A DNA stretch of 64,000 bases from contig NZ_AEGR01000018.1 in assembly GCF_000211835.1 (NCBI RefSeq), positions 1 to 64,000 on the forward strand, given 5' to 3'. The position numbers and the translations under genes are program-made. Below the pieces are notes generated by a model. It was not told the DNA's origin. It saw only the letters and a program-made list of their open reading frames with translations, and made no database searches. This document shows, in pieces, positions 1 to 8,266 of the stretch (position 1 is the first letter of the stretch; each line of letters opens with the position of its first letter). This stretch comes from Hylemonella gracilis ATCC 19624. Its GTDB lineage: Bacteria; Pseudomonadota; Gammaproteobacteria; Burkholderiales; Burkholderiaceae_C.

Positions 1-863
1 GTGCCCGCCAGTGGCTGGCGTGACACGATGCGCCAGCTCCAAGGCATGCCGTCCTTGGCCGGGAGGTCCACCATGCTGGTCAGATAGTCCTGACCGTCGT
101 TCCAGCGCAGCACCTCGAAGGGCGCGGTGGGGTCCTGGCGCTGTGGCACTTGCAAGCTGCCGACGTGCTTGCGCGGGTAGACGATGTTGCCAGACAGGTC
201 GGCCAACAGCACCTCGGCCTGGCGCTGCGCCATGTTCTGCGTGACCATTGTCTCCAGAGCGCGCGTCGCTTGGCTCCAGTCCGCGGATGTGGCCAGAACG
301 CCTCGCACCCGGCCGCGTTCATCCAGGATGGGCATGGCCAGGTCCACGGAGTTCAGGTGTTCCTCGGGTTCGCGTCGTTCCGTCTGCTTGGCTCGCAGCA
401 CGGCCTTGTGCATGTCGCCAACGTAAGGGCCTTTGAGCGCGGCCTGGAACCAGGGTTGCTGAGCCACCTTGGCGCCCACCAGCATGCCCTGGCTGGCCTG
501 CCGCACCGTGCCACTGGGGTCGACCACGCCGACCCAGGCGTACTCATCGTAGGTTTGCTGGCGCAGCGTGAACAGCTCGCTCAGCGCCGGATTGTCCAGG
601 CCCCCGGGCATGGTGATCAGAATTCGCTGCAGCAGGTGTACTTCCTTGCCGCGTTCGGTCCCGTGGGTCATCAGCATGCCGGCCACCGAACGCGCATTGA
701 CCTGCAGGGCTTGGCCGCCGAAGTCGGCGATTTCCTGAGTGGCGATCCGGCCGATGTACAGGCCGACGCTCATGACCGTGGCCAGGGACAAGAGGCCGAA
801 CCAGAGAGTCAGGCGACCGCGAAAATTGCCGGGATGCAGGCGTCGGGTCCATGTTAACTTCAT
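1..863 (-). CDS. Membrane sensor protein, N-terminal part (Cache-like domain), truncated by window edge
   Basis: The reading frame is open from an ATG at 863 to the left edge, giving about 287 residues and no stop, so the C-terminal output domain is missing. Residues about 17-38 are hydrophobic and form a first membrane segment. What follows looks like a periplasmic double-Cache sensory domain: a long helix (about 40-75), then a stretch with DEYAWVGVVDPSGTV, a PWFQAALKGPYVGD segment, and a second lobe with VDLAMPILDERGRVRGVL; these are typical of dCache_1 sensors. Such domains bind small ligands and are fused to chemotaxis, histidine-kinase or diguanylate-cyclase outputs; which one applies here cannot be seen. 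It diverges from aroC, and the 143-base gap must hold both promoters. Confidence 0.6.
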   Translation of the reverse strand, partial: MKLTWTRRLHPGNFRGRLTLWFGLLSLATVMSVGLYIGRIATQEIADFGGQALQVNARSVAGMLMTHGTERGKEVHLLQRILITMPGGLDNPALSELFTLRQQTYDEYAWVGVVDPSGTVRQASQGMLVGAKVAQQPWFQAALKGPYVGDMHKAVLRAKQTERREPEEHLNSVDLAMPILDERGRVRGVLATSADWSQATRALETMVTQNMAQRQAEVLLADLSGNIVYPRKHVGSLQVPQRQDPTAPFEVLRWNDGQDYLTSMVDLPAKDGMPWSWRIVSRQPLAG

Positions 864-1006
864 GGTGCTCGTTCCTCATGAGATAGGAGACAGGTGTTTT
901 TCGAAGCGAGCAGTGTAGGTGCGAACCCAGCGCCGCATGCATCTGGCTGATGGAGTCCGCGCGGCATGCGGTCCTTGGGCGGCGGGCCTCGGGGATAATC
1001 GCGCCC

Positions 1007-2104
1007 ATGAGCGGCAATACCTTCGGTCTACTTTTCAGCGTCACCAACTTCGGTGAATCCCACGGTCCGGCCATCGGCTGTGTCATCGACGGTTGCCCGC
1101 CCGGCATGGACCTTTCGGTCGAGGACATCCAGCCCGAGCTGGACCGTCGCCGACCCGGCACGAGCAAGTTCGTCACCCAGCGCAACGAGGCCGATCAGGT
1201 CGAAATCCTGTCGGGCGTCTACGAAGGCAAGACCACGGGCACCCCCATCGCCTTGCTGATCCGCAACACCGACCAGCGCAGCAAGGACTATGGCGACATC
1301 CTGCAGACTTTTCGTCCCGGGCATGCGGACTACAGCTATTGGCGCAAGTACGGCCTGCGTGATCCGCGTGGGGGCGGGCGCTCTTCCGCGCGCCTCACTG
1401 CGCCCACCGTGGCGGCTGGCGCCGTGGCCCGGAAATGGCTGCGCGAAAAGTTCGGCATCGAATTCCGCGGCTGCATGACCCAGATCGGCGAGCTTGAGAT
1501 TCCCTTTGAGTCCTGGGAGCATGTGCCGAACAACCCCTTCTTCGCGCCCGTGGCCGACACGTCGGCGCTGGAGCGTTACATGGAAGCGCTGCGCAAATCG
1601 GGTGACTCCTGTGGCGCGCGTTTGCGCGTGACCGCCACCCACGTGCCCGCGGGTCTGGGCGAGCCGCTCTACGACAAGCTGGACGCGGATATTGCACACG
1701 CGATGATGGGGCTCAACGCCGTCAAGGGCGTGGAGATCGGGGCCGGGTTCGCGGCGGTGTCGGACAAGGGCAGCACGCATGGCGACACCTTGACGCCCGA
1801 GGGTTTCGTCGGCAACAAGGCGGGCGGCGTCCTGGGCGGCATCAGCACCGGGCAGGACATCGAGGTGTCCATCGCCATCAAGCCCACCAGTTCCATCCTG
1901 GTTCCGCGTGCGTCCATCGACACGGCCGGTCAAGCCACCGAGCTGATCACCAAGGGCCGGCACGACCCCTGCGTGGGCATCCGCGCCACGCCGATAGCCG
2001 AGGCCTTGTTGGCCCTGGTGCTGATGGACCACGCCCTGCGGCATCGCGCGCAATGCGGTGACGTGCACCTGTCCCAGCCGGCCATCCCCGGCCACGTCGC
2101 CTAG
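1007..2104 (+). CDS. aroC: Chorismate synthase
   Basis: Converts 5-enolpyruvylshikimate-3-phosphate to chorismate, the last step of the shikimate pathway, in the cytoplasm with reduced FMN. The 365-residue product has the family's usual length and begins [20 protein letters not shown]. Signature stretches are visible: [18 protein letters not shown] near the N-terminus, [14 protein letters not shown] and [15 protein letters not shown] in the middle, and [15 protein letters not shown] and [20 protein letters not shown] near the end. A longer in-frame start at 950 exists, but the ATG at 1007 gives the canonical N-terminus. The tautomerase gene follows 48 bases downstream on the same strand. Confidence 0.97.
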   Translation: MSGNTFGLLFSVTNFGESHGPAIGCVIDGCPPGMDLSVEDIQPELDRRRPGTSKFVTQRNEADQVEILSGVYEGKTTGTPIALLIRNTDQRSKDYGDILQTFRPGHADYSYWRKYGLRDPRGGGRSSARLTAPTVAAGAVARKWLREKFGIEFRGCMTQIGELEIPFESWEHVPNNPFFAPVADTSALERYMEALRKSGDSCGARLRVTATHVPAGLGEPLYDKLDADIAHAMMGLNAVKGVEIGAGFAAVSDKGSTHGDTLTPEGFVGNKAGGVLGGISTGQDIEVSIAIKPTSSILVPRASIDTAGQATELITKGRHDPCVGIRATPIAEALLALVLMDHALRHRAQCGDVHLSQPAIPGHVA

Positions 2105-2152
2105 GCCCAGTGAGGGCCGACACCCTTCTTTGTTCCTCTGGAAGATTCCACC

Positions 2153-2341
2153 ATGCCCATCCTTCACGTTGAGATGCTCGCGGGCCGCACGCCCGAGCAG
2201 AAGAAGCAATACGCCCAGGCTCTGACCGAGGCGACGATCCGCACCCTGGGAGTTGCGCCCGAAGCGGTCGATGTGCTGATCACCGAAGTGCAGCGCCCGG
2301 ACTGGTTCGTGGGCGGCGTGCCCTTCAGCGAGAAGAAGTAA
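2153..2341 (+). CDS. 4-oxalocrotonate tautomerase family protein
   Basis: A 62-residue protein of the tautomerase superfamily. After removal of the initiator Met, the mature chain starts with Pro (MPILHVEML), the catalytic base of the family, and Arg/Lys-rich helix residues (GRTPEQKKQYAQALTEATIRTLG) follow as in 4-OT. Members keto-enol isomerise 2-hydroxymuconate-type intermediates of meta-cleavage of aromatics, but many small paralogues have unknown substrates. It sits between aroC and a convergent IclR gene (3-base gap), not inside a meta-cleavage operon, so its substrate is open. The family assignment is firm, the exact reaction is not. Confidence 0.85.
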   Translation: MPILHVEMLAGRTPEQKKQYAQALTEATIRTLGVAPEAVDVLITEVQRPDWFVGGVPFSEKK

Positions 2342-2344
2342 AGC

Positions 2345-3157
2345 TCAGATCAGGGTGCGCATGGCGCGCGCAGTGTCCTGCAACACCGGCAGCACGCGCG
2401 CCGCGGCGTCCTCGCCGCTTTCCTGGCCCATGGGCATGGTGACGTTGAGCGCGGCCACCAGATCGCCATGGTGGTCGATCAAGGGCACCGCGATGCCGCG
2501 GTAGTTCAGTTCGAGCTGCTGTTCCGAGAGGGCCCAGCCGCGTTGGCGGATGCGCGCCATTTCCTCGCGCAGGCTGTCTCGGCAGGTGATGGTGTGGGAG
2601 GTGTAGGCCTTCAGCTCCTGACGGGTCAGCCAATCTTCGGCCTCACCCTCATTGCCCAAGGCGAGCAACAGCATGCCCGCCGCCGTGACCTGCGCCTGCA
2701 CGCGCGCGCCCAGCACATAGCCCGTGTTCATGTTGCGGTTCGGGCCGTTGCGCGCGATGCACACGATCTCGTCGCCGTCCAGCACGCTGACGTAGGCCGT
2801 CTCGCCGATGCCCGCGGTGGCGCGTTGCAGGAAGGGCTGCACGATGCGCGGCAGCCGGGCCGATTCCAGGTAAGAGCGTCCGAGGCGCAGCACGCGCGGC
2901 GTCAGCCAGAAGAGCTTGCCGTCCGTGGCGACATAACCCAGGTGGACCAAGGTCAGCAGGTAACGACGCGTCGCCGTGCGCGTCATCCCGCAGCGCTCAC
3001 CGGCTTGTGTGCTGGTCAGGCGGGGATTGGCGTCATCGAACGCCTCGATGACCGCCAGGCCTTTTTCCAGGCCGGCGATCCAGTCGCGTTTGTCGAGCGG
3101 GGGAGGGGAGCTGTGGGCGCCGGGGATCACGGGCGGCATTGTGCGGAGCGGGCGCAT
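2345..3157 (-). CDS. IclR-family transcriptional regulator (PcaR/PobR-like)
   Basis: A 270-residue one-component regulator. An N-terminal winged helix-turn-helix (about residues 26-90, GLEKGLAVIEAFDD then RLTSTQAGERCGMTRTATRRYLLTL) is followed by an IclR effector domain (about 100-265) with YVSVLDGDEIVCIAR and a segment GWALSEQQLELNYRGIAVPL. The pattern matches the beta-ketoadipate/hydroxybenzoate branch of the family (PcaR, PcaU, PobR), which senses aromatic acids. It is divergent from the shikimate-dehydrogenase-like gene and the ABC importer starting at 3324, so it probably controls that operon, though the ligand is unknown. The ATG at 3157 is used; an internal Met 6 residues later is also possible. 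Confidence 0.85.
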   Translation of the reverse strand: MRPLRTMPPVIPGAHSSPPPLDKRDWIAGLEKGLAVIEAFDDANPRLTSTQAGERCGMTRTATRRYLLTLVHLGYVATDGKLFWLTPRVLRLGRSYLESARLPRIVQPFLQRATAGIGETAYVSVLDGDEIVCIARNGPNRNMNTGYVLGARVQAQVTAAGMLLLALGNEGEAEDWLTRQELKAYTSHTITCRDSLREEMARIRQRGWALSEQQLELNYRGIAVPLIDHHGDLVAALNVTMPMGQESGEDAAARVLPVLQDTARAMRTLI

Positions 3158-3198
3158 GGCGGACAGTTCAGGTGAAACCCTGGATGCGTTCGATCAGC

Positions 3199-3223
3199 GC
3201 GCAATTTTGATCGATATTCGCGC
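3199..3223. promoter_or_regulatory. Candidate IclR operator (interrupted inverted repeat)
   Basis: Within the 166-base divergent gap, GCGC ends flank an AT-rich centre in a partly palindromic 25-base stretch; the outer four bases of each arm are perfect and several inner bases also match. The octamer CGCGCAAT also occurs twice, 20 bases apart. The position, 42 bases upstream of the IclR start and about 100 bases upstream of 3324, suits a shared operator. This is an inference from symmetry and position only. Confidence 0.3.
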
Positions 3224-3323
3224 AATGCTCGGGGCGCTGTGGAACGAGGCGCCGCGGAATCCACTAAATTCGCGCCGATTCCCAATCTTCCACCCTTGAT
3301 GACCCCTTGGTGCCCGCATCCCC

Positions 3324-4289
3324 ATGAACCTGTCCCCTGCGCTTGTTCCCCCCGTGAGCGGGAGCACCGATCTGTTCCTGATACCGGGCGATCCGGTCGA
3401 GCAGGTCCGAGCGCCCGAAGTCTTCAACCGGGTGTTCGCCGCCTTGGGCATCAACGCGGTGCTGGTCCCGGTGCATGTGGCGCCGACGGACATCGAGTCG
3501 TTCGTGCGGGCAGTGTTCCTCGCGCGCAATGTGCGCGGTCTGTTCCTGGCCATCCCGCACAAGGCGCTGGTGATGGACCTGCTGGACGACTGTTCCCCCC
3601 TGGGCCGTCTGGCCGGTGCGGTCAACGGCATCCGGCGCACGGCGTCGGGCCGGCTGGAAGGCGGGCTCTTCGACGGGGAAGGCTTGCGGGCCTCGCTGGA
3701 CCATTTCGGCATGGCCTACGCCGGGCGGCGTGTGCTCATCCTCGGTGCGGGCGGCGGTGCCGCCGCCATCGGGGCGTCGCTGGCGGGGGTGGCGGCCGAG
3801 CTGGCGCTGTACGACCCGGTGCCCGGCAAGGCAGCGGGCGTGGCTGCCCGCCTCGCCGGGGCTCGTGGGCAAGGGCAGGGCGGTGCGGCACAGGTGCGGG
3901 CGGCTCAGGACAACGATCCCGCCGGGTTTGACCTCGTGATCCACGCCTCGCCGCTGGGTTTGAGGGCCGATGATCCGCTGCCGCTCGATGTCAGCCGCAT
4001 GGCGCCGCACGCGGCCCTGGTGGACATCCTGATGAAGAACCAGCCCACGCCCCTGGTGCGCGCGGCCCGCGCGCGCGGTCTGCATGCCCAGCCCGGGTTC
4101 GAGATGCTGATTCAACAAGCCCCGCTCTACCTCGATTTTTTCGGCTACCCCGAGGCGGCGCAGGCCGTGCGGCAGGACGCCACGTTCCTGCGCGAGCTGA
4201 TCTATCCGACCGTGCTGGCGCGGGAGATTCCGCGCCCCGGCGACTCGGCACAATCCTGGGTCGCGCAAGCGCGGCCCGTGGTCAACTGA
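3324..4289 (+). CDS. Shikimate dehydrogenase-like oxidoreductase (AroE/YdiB superfamily)
   Basis: A 321-residue protein with the AroE two-domain layout: N-terminal substrate domain (about 15-120) and an NAD(P)-binding Rossmann domain with GAGGGAAAIG at 141-150. Counterparts of the catalytic Lys (IPHK, K80), the Asn of AVN (N101) and the Asp of FDGEG (D117) are present. However, the Ser-x-Ser motif that binds the shikimate carboxylate in AroE is replaced (PGDPVEQVRAP), so the substrate probably differs from shikimate. The gene leads an ABC-importer operon and is divergent from an IclR regulator, which suggests a catabolic role on an imported hydroaromatic acid such as quinate or a relative. 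Housekeeping AroE seems unlikely. Confidence 0.75.
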   Translation: MNLSPALVPPVSGSTDLFLIPGDPVEQVRAPEVFNRVFAALGINAVLVPVHVAPTDIESFVRAVFLARNVRGLFLAIPHKALVMDLLDDCSPLGRLAGAVNGIRRTASGRLEGGLFDGEGLRASLDHFGMAYAGRRVLILGAGGGAAAIGASLAGVAAELALYDPVPGKAAGVAARLAGARGQGQGGAAQVRAAQDNDPAGFDLVIHASPLGLRADDPLPLDVSRMAPHAALVDILMKNQPTPLVRAARARGLHAQPGFEMLIQQAPLYLDFFGYPEAAQAVRQDATFLRELIYPTVLAREIPRPGDSAQSWVAQARPVVN

Positions 4290-4346
4290 CCGCTTGCCTC
4301 GATGCCCCACAGCGTTACCTCACCCTCAACAACTTAGGAGACATTC

Positions 4347-5486
4347 ATGCAAAAACGTCACGCCCTCCAACTGCTGGCGGCTTGCGCACTCGGCGCCGCC
4401 TGCGCCACCACCGCGCTGGCGCAGCAAGTCGTCAAGATCGCCAACATCGTGGAACTGTCCGGCGCGGGCGCCACGGCGGGCACCAACTTCAAGAACGGCG
4501 TTGAACTGGCCGTCAAGGAAATCAACGCCGCGGGCGGCATCCTGGGCCGCAAGATCCAGTCCGCGACCTACGACACGCAGAGCAACCCCGGCGTGGCCAA
4601 GGGCCTGACGCAGAAGGCGGTGGACGAGGAGGTGTTCGCCATCTTCGGGCCGGTGTTCTCGGGCTCCATCATGGTGAGCATGGCCGAGTCGCGCCGCGCC
4701 GAGGTTCCCAACTTCACGGGCGGTGAGGCGGCCTCCATCACGCAGCAGGGCAACCCCTATGTGTTCCGCACCAGCTTCGGCCAGTCCACGAGCTTTCCCA
4801 AGCTTGCGCGCTACATCAACGGCAAGGCCAAGACTTTGGCCGTGGTCTACGTGAACAATGACTTCGGCAAGGGCGGGCGTGACGCCATCGTCAAGCTGAT
4901 GGAAGGCAGCCCGACCAAGGTGGTGGCCGACATTTCCACCAACCAGGGCCAGATCGACTTCTCCGCCGCCGTGCTGGCGGTCAAGCAAAGCAACGCCGAC
5001 GCCGTGTTCGTCTACACGAACGAGGAAGAGTCGGCCCGCGCGCTGCGCGAGTTCCGCAAGCAGGGCTGGACCAAGCCCATCATCGGTGAAACCACGCTGA
5101 CCGGCCAGAAGGTGATCGAGCTGGCGGGTGAGGCCGCCAATGGCGCCGTGGCCCACGTGGGCCTGAGCGTTGATGCGCCGCCGACCCAGGCCTTCGGCGC
5201 CAAGTTCCAGAAGGAATACAACTACGTCTCGGACCACAACGGCATCAAGGGCTACACCGGCGTGTACGTGCTCAAGGCCGCGATCGAGAAGGCCGGCAAG
5301 TTCGACCGCGTCGCCGTGGCTCAGGCGCTGAAGAACGTCACCTTCACCGCCAAGCAGCATCCGGGCGTGCTGATGGACGTGAGCTTTGACGACAAGGGCG
5401 ACATCGACCGCGAGAGCTTCATGGTCGAGGTCAAGAACGGCAAGCAGGTCGTGGTGGCCACGCTGCCGCCGCTGGGCAAGAAGTAA
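4347..5486 (+). CDS. ABC transporter substrate-binding protein (branched-chain type), operon 1
   Basis: A 379-residue periplasmic binding protein of the LivK/type I fold. A Sec signal peptide is clear (MQKRHALQLLAACALGAACA, cleavage after TALA, residues about 1-26). The mature part shows the family's features: IVELSGAGATAGTNFKNGVELAVKEIN, AAGGILGRK, and FGPVFSGSIMVS. It begins 57 bases after the shikimate-dehydrogenase-like gene behind a good Shine-Dalgarno (taggag). Proteins of this family take amino acids, urea or, in betaproteobacteria, aromatic acids; context here favours an aromatic or hydroaromatic acid, but the ligand is inferred. Confidence 0.88.
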   Translation: MQKRHALQLLAACALGAACATTALAQQVVKIANIVELSGAGATAGTNFKNGVELAVKEINAAGGILGRKIQSATYDTQSNPGVAKGLTQKAVDEEVFAIFGPVFSGSIMVSMAESRRAEVPNFTGGEAASITQQGNPYVFRTSFGQSTSFPKLARYINGKAKTLAVVYVNNDFGKGGRDAIVKLMEGSPTKVVADISTNQGQIDFSAAVLAVKQSNADAVFVYTNEEESARALREFRKQGWTKPIIGETTLTGQKVIELAGEAANGAVAHVGLSVDAPPTQAFGAKFQKEYNYVSDHNGIKGYTGVYVLKAAIEKAGKFDRVAVAQALKNVTFTAKQHPGVLMDVSFDDKGDIDRESFMVEVKNGKQVVVATLPPLGKK

Positions 5487-5505
5487 TAAGTAGGAAGGAA
5501 TAAGT

Positions 5506-5580
5506 GGGGGATCGGTTCATGAAGACCACCGCGCGGACCGGCGTGGAGTGGGGTGGTTTTCAGACCCGATCTTTTCCCCC
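5506..5580 (+). promoter_or_regulatory. Long stem-loop between binding-protein and permease genes
   Basis: In the 150-base gap, 5520-5530 (TGAAGACCACC) pairs with 5552-5562 (GGTGGTTTTCA) over 11 base pairs including one G-U, and outside it 5510-5515 (GATCGG) pairs with 5566-5571 (CCGATC). A G run at 5506-5510 faces the C run at 5576-5580. A structure here may protect the abundant binding-protein mRNA or attenuate the permease genes downstream, as known for intergenic hairpins in other importer operons. The pairing is seen; the function is inferred. Confidence 0.5.
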
Positions 5581-5636
5581 GTGTTTGATCTTTCCGCGGA
5601 CCACCGAGTCGCGCGGTCGGCGGGAGCCGCAATCCC

Positions 5637-6512
5637 ATGACTGACTTTCTGCAATTACTGATCAGCGGCCTTGCCACGGGCGGCATCTATGCCCTCGCGG
5701 CCCTGGGCTTCACCCTGCTGTGGCAGGCCAGCGGCACCATCAATTTCGCCCAGGGCGAGTTCGTGATGCTGCCAGCCTTCGTGATGTTGGCTTTCATGGC
5801 CTTGGGCGCGCCGTTGTGGCTGGGCTTCGTGCTGGCCGCCAGTGTTTCGGTGCTGGTGCTGGGCTGGGCCTTCAAGCGCGGCGTGGTGGACCCGCTGTTC
5901 AAGTACGGGATGATGCCCATCGTGGTCGCGACCATTGGCCTGGCGATCACGATGAGCAACGGCATCCGCGCGGGGTACAGCGCCGAGGCGCATCCGTTCC
6001 CCAACCCCTTCGGCGACCATGTGTTCAACATCGCCGGCGTGACCATCACTTCCGGCGGCATCGGCACCCTGGTGACCGCGCTGGCCCTGGTGTTTGCGAC
6101 GCAGGCCTTCATGACCCGCACCGTCACGGGCCGCGCCATGCAGGCCGTGGCGCAGAACACCGAGAGCGCCACCGTGCTGGGCATCAATGTGCCGCGCATG
6201 ATCTTCTACGCCTTTGCCATCAACGCGCTGCTGGCCTGCGCGGCGGCCCTGCTGGTCACGCCGACCTACCTGGCCAAGTTCGACATGGGCGAGGGCCTGG
6301 GCACCAAGGCCTTCTTCGCCGCCATCATCGGCGGCTTCAACAACTCGCGCGGCGCCTTGCTGGGCGGCTTGATCGTGGGCGTCGCCGAGAACCTGGCGGC
6401 TGCTTATGTGTCCCCTGCCTACAAGGATGCCGTGGCCCTGTTGATCTTCATGGTGGTCATCCTGTTCAAGCCGCAGGGCCTGCTGGGTAAAAAAGAAGAG
6501 CGCAAAGTCTGA
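5637..6512 (+). CDS. Branched-chain-type ABC transporter permease (LivH-like), operon 1
   Basis: A 291-residue inner-membrane permease with about eight hydrophobic segments. Family hallmarks are seen: GLATGGIYALAALGFTLLWQASGTINFAQGEF at the N-terminus, the coupling-helix region with GRAMQAVAQN (about 166-175) that contacts the ATPases, and AIIGGFNNSRGALLGGLIVGVAENL. It pairs with the LivM-like protein encoded 10 bases downstream to form the translocation pore. Confidence 0.9.
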   Translation: MTDFLQLLISGLATGGIYALAALGFTLLWQASGTINFAQGEFVMLPAFVMLAFMALGAPLWLGFVLAASVSVLVLGWAFKRGVVDPLFKYGMMPIVVATIGLAITMSNGIRAGYSAEAHPFPNPFGDHVFNIAGVTITSGGIGTLVTALALVFATQAFMTRTVTGRAMQAVAQNTESATVLGINVPRMIFYAFAINALLACAAALLVTPTYLAKFDMGEGLGTKAFFAAIIGGFNNSRGALLGGLIVGVAENLAAAYVSPAYKDAVALLIFMVVILFKPQGLLGKKEERKV

Positions 6513-6522
6513 GGTCACCACC

Positions 6523-7509
6523 ATGAAACGCATTTCCATTGCCGTGGCGCTGATCGCCGCCCTGGGCCTGCTGATCGCGCCCCAGTTCCTCAAGAGCTAT
6601 GGCGTCTACCTGTTGACGTACTGGCTGATCTTCATCATCGCCATCATGGGCCTGAACCTGACGGTGGGTTACGCCGGCCAAAAATCGCTGGGCCACGCGG
6701 CCTTCTTCGGCATCGGCGCCTACGCCTCGGCCATCCTCATGAAGGCGGGCGTGAGCTTCTGGTTCAGCCTGCCAGCTGCCGCGCTGATCTGCTTCGGCGT
6801 GGGCTTGATCCTGGGCTTTCCGGCCCTGCGGGTGCAGACCATCTACCTGGCCTTCGCCACCCTGGGTTTCAACACCGCCGTCTGGCTGGTGATGCGCAAC
6901 GAGGAATGGCTGACCGGCGGCACTTTCGGCATCAACAACATCCCGCGGCCTGAACTGCTGGTCTGGTCGCTCGAGAACAACCGCTATTACTTCTATTTCA
7001 CGCTCGCCGTGACGCTGCTGCTGGCCTGGCTGCAGTGGCGCCTGCTGCGGTCGCCCTGGGGCAAGGCCTTCATGGCCCTGCGTGACAACCCCATCCGCGC
7101 CGAAAGCCTGGGCGTGCACATCCGCAACTACACGCTGCTGAGCTTCGCCATCGGCGCGGCCTTCGCGGGCGTGGCGGGCGTGCTGTTCGCGTCCCTGGTG
7201 CAGTTCATCGAACCCGCGCCGTTCACGGTCGGCGCCTCGATCATGATGTACCTCATGGTCGTCGTTGGTGGCCCCGGTTATTTCCTCGGGCCGGTGGTGG
7301 GCGCGGCGGTGGGCGTGCTGCTGCCGGAATGGCTGCGCTTCGCCCAGGCCTGGTACCTGTTCATCTTCGGCGCGGCGGTGGTGCTGATGATGATCTGGCT
7401 GCCCGATGGGCTGCTCAGCATCCCGGACCGCATACGCGCGCGGCGCCAGGCCCGTGCTGCCTCGGCCGCACGGTCCCGCGCCGCCGCCGCGCAAGGAGGC
7501 CAGGCGTGA
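6523..7509 (+). CDS. Branched-chain-type ABC transporter permease (LivM-like), operon 1
   Basis: A 328-residue inner-membrane permease. LivM traits are visible: IMGLNLTVGYAGQKSLGHAAFFGIGAYA (about 43-70), the cytoplasmic loop RSPWGKAFMALRDNPIRAESLGV, and the C-terminal VVGGPGYFLGPVVGAAVGVLLPEWL. The last 25 residues are Arg/Ala-rich (RIRARRQARAASAARSRAAA) and cytoplasmic. Its TGA overlaps the GTG start of the next gene by four bases (GTGA), indicating translational coupling. Confidence 0.9.
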   Translation: MKRISIAVALIAALGLLIAPQFLKSYGVYLLTYWLIFIIAIMGLNLTVGYAGQKSLGHAAFFGIGAYASAILMKAGVSFWFSLPAAALICFGVGLILGFPALRVQTIYLAFATLGFNTAVWLVMRNEEWLTGGTFGINNIPRPELLVWSLENNRYYFYFTLAVTLLLAWLQWRLLRSPWGKAFMALRDNPIRAESLGVHIRNYTLLSFAIGAAFAGVAGVLFASLVQFIEPAPFTVGASIMMYLMVVVGGPGYFLGPVVGAAVGVLLPEWLRFAQAWYLFIFGAAVVLMMIWLPDGLLSIPDRIRARRQARAASAARSRAAAAQGGQA

Positions 7510-8264
7510 GCGCCGTGGCTTCCCCTCCCGTGCTCAAGGTCCAGGGCCTGAAGAAGTCCTATGGCGCCATTCAGGCCGTGGACGGCGTGAGCTTCGAGGT
7601 TCGCCCCGGCGAGATCTTCGGCGTGATCGGCCCCAATGGCTCGGGCAAGACCACCATGTTCAACAGCGTGCTGGGGCAGATCAGCCCCGATGCCGGTTCG
7701 ATCGAGTTGAATGGCGAGTCCATCACCGGGCTGTCGCCGCTGGAACTGAACCGGCGCGGTGTCGGCCGCACCTTCCAGACCCTGCAGGTCTTCGGCAAGA
7801 TGTCGGTGCGTGACAACCTGCTCGTGGCCGCGCAGGAACACCAGGGCAGCCTCTTCAGCCGCCTGTTCGCGCCCGGCGACTCGGGCCTGGGCGGCCAGGC
7901 CGACGCGCTGATCGACCTGTTCCGCATCCGGCATGTGGCCGAGCAGCCGGCGGGCAGCCTGAGCTATGGCCAGCAAAAGCTGGTGGACATCGCCATGGCC
8001 TTCATGAGCGAGCCCGACCTGGTGCTGCTGGACGAACCCTGCGCGGGGGTCAACCCCAGCCTCGTGGGCGGCATCTCGGTGCTGCTCAAGCAACTCAACC
8101 GCGAGCGACGAAGCTCCTTCGTCGTGATCGAGCACAACATGGACTTCGTGATGGACCTGTGCCACCGCATCCTGGTGATGGTCGAGGGCCGCGTGCTGGC
8201 CATCGGCACGCCGGACGAGATCCGCGCCAACAAGCAGGTGCTCGACGCCTACCTGGGGAACTGA
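7506..8264 (+). CDS. Branched-chain-type ABC transporter ATP-binding protein (LivG-like), operon 1
   Basis: A 252-residue ATPase. Walker A GPNGSGKTT, Q-loop region GRTFQTLQVFGKMSVRDN, the ABC signature as LSYGQQKLVDIA, Walker B LVLLDEPCAGVNP and the H-loop VIEHNMDFVM are all present. The C-terminal extension IGTPDEIRANKQVLDAYLGN is typical of LivG. The GTG at 7506, overlapping the upstream stop, is preferred over upstream in-frame starts because it begins right before the conserved domain. Confidence 0.92.
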   Translation: MSAVASPPVLKVQGLKKSYGAIQAVDGVSFEVRPGEIFGVIGPNGSGKTTMFNSVLGQISPDAGSIELNGESITGLSPLELNRRGVGRTFQTLQVFGKMSVRDNLLVAAQEHQGSLFSRLFAPGDSGLGGQADALIDLFRIRHVAEQPAGSLSYGQQKLVDIAMAFMSEPDLVLLDEPCAGVNPSLVGGISVLLKQLNRERRSSFVVIEHNMDFVMDLCHRILVMVEGRVLAIGTPDEIRANKQVLDAYLGN

Positions 8265-8266
8265 CC

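Noticed and set aside
2104-2118. A terminator after aroC (GGCCC-AGTGA-GGGCC)
   Set aside because: A five-base stem without a T-run is too weak to call, and the tautomerase gene follows closely on the same strand.
3324-4289. Housekeeping shikimate dehydrogenase aroE
   Set aside because: The Ser-x-Ser substrate motif is missing and the gene is the first of an importer operon beside an aromatic-type regulator.
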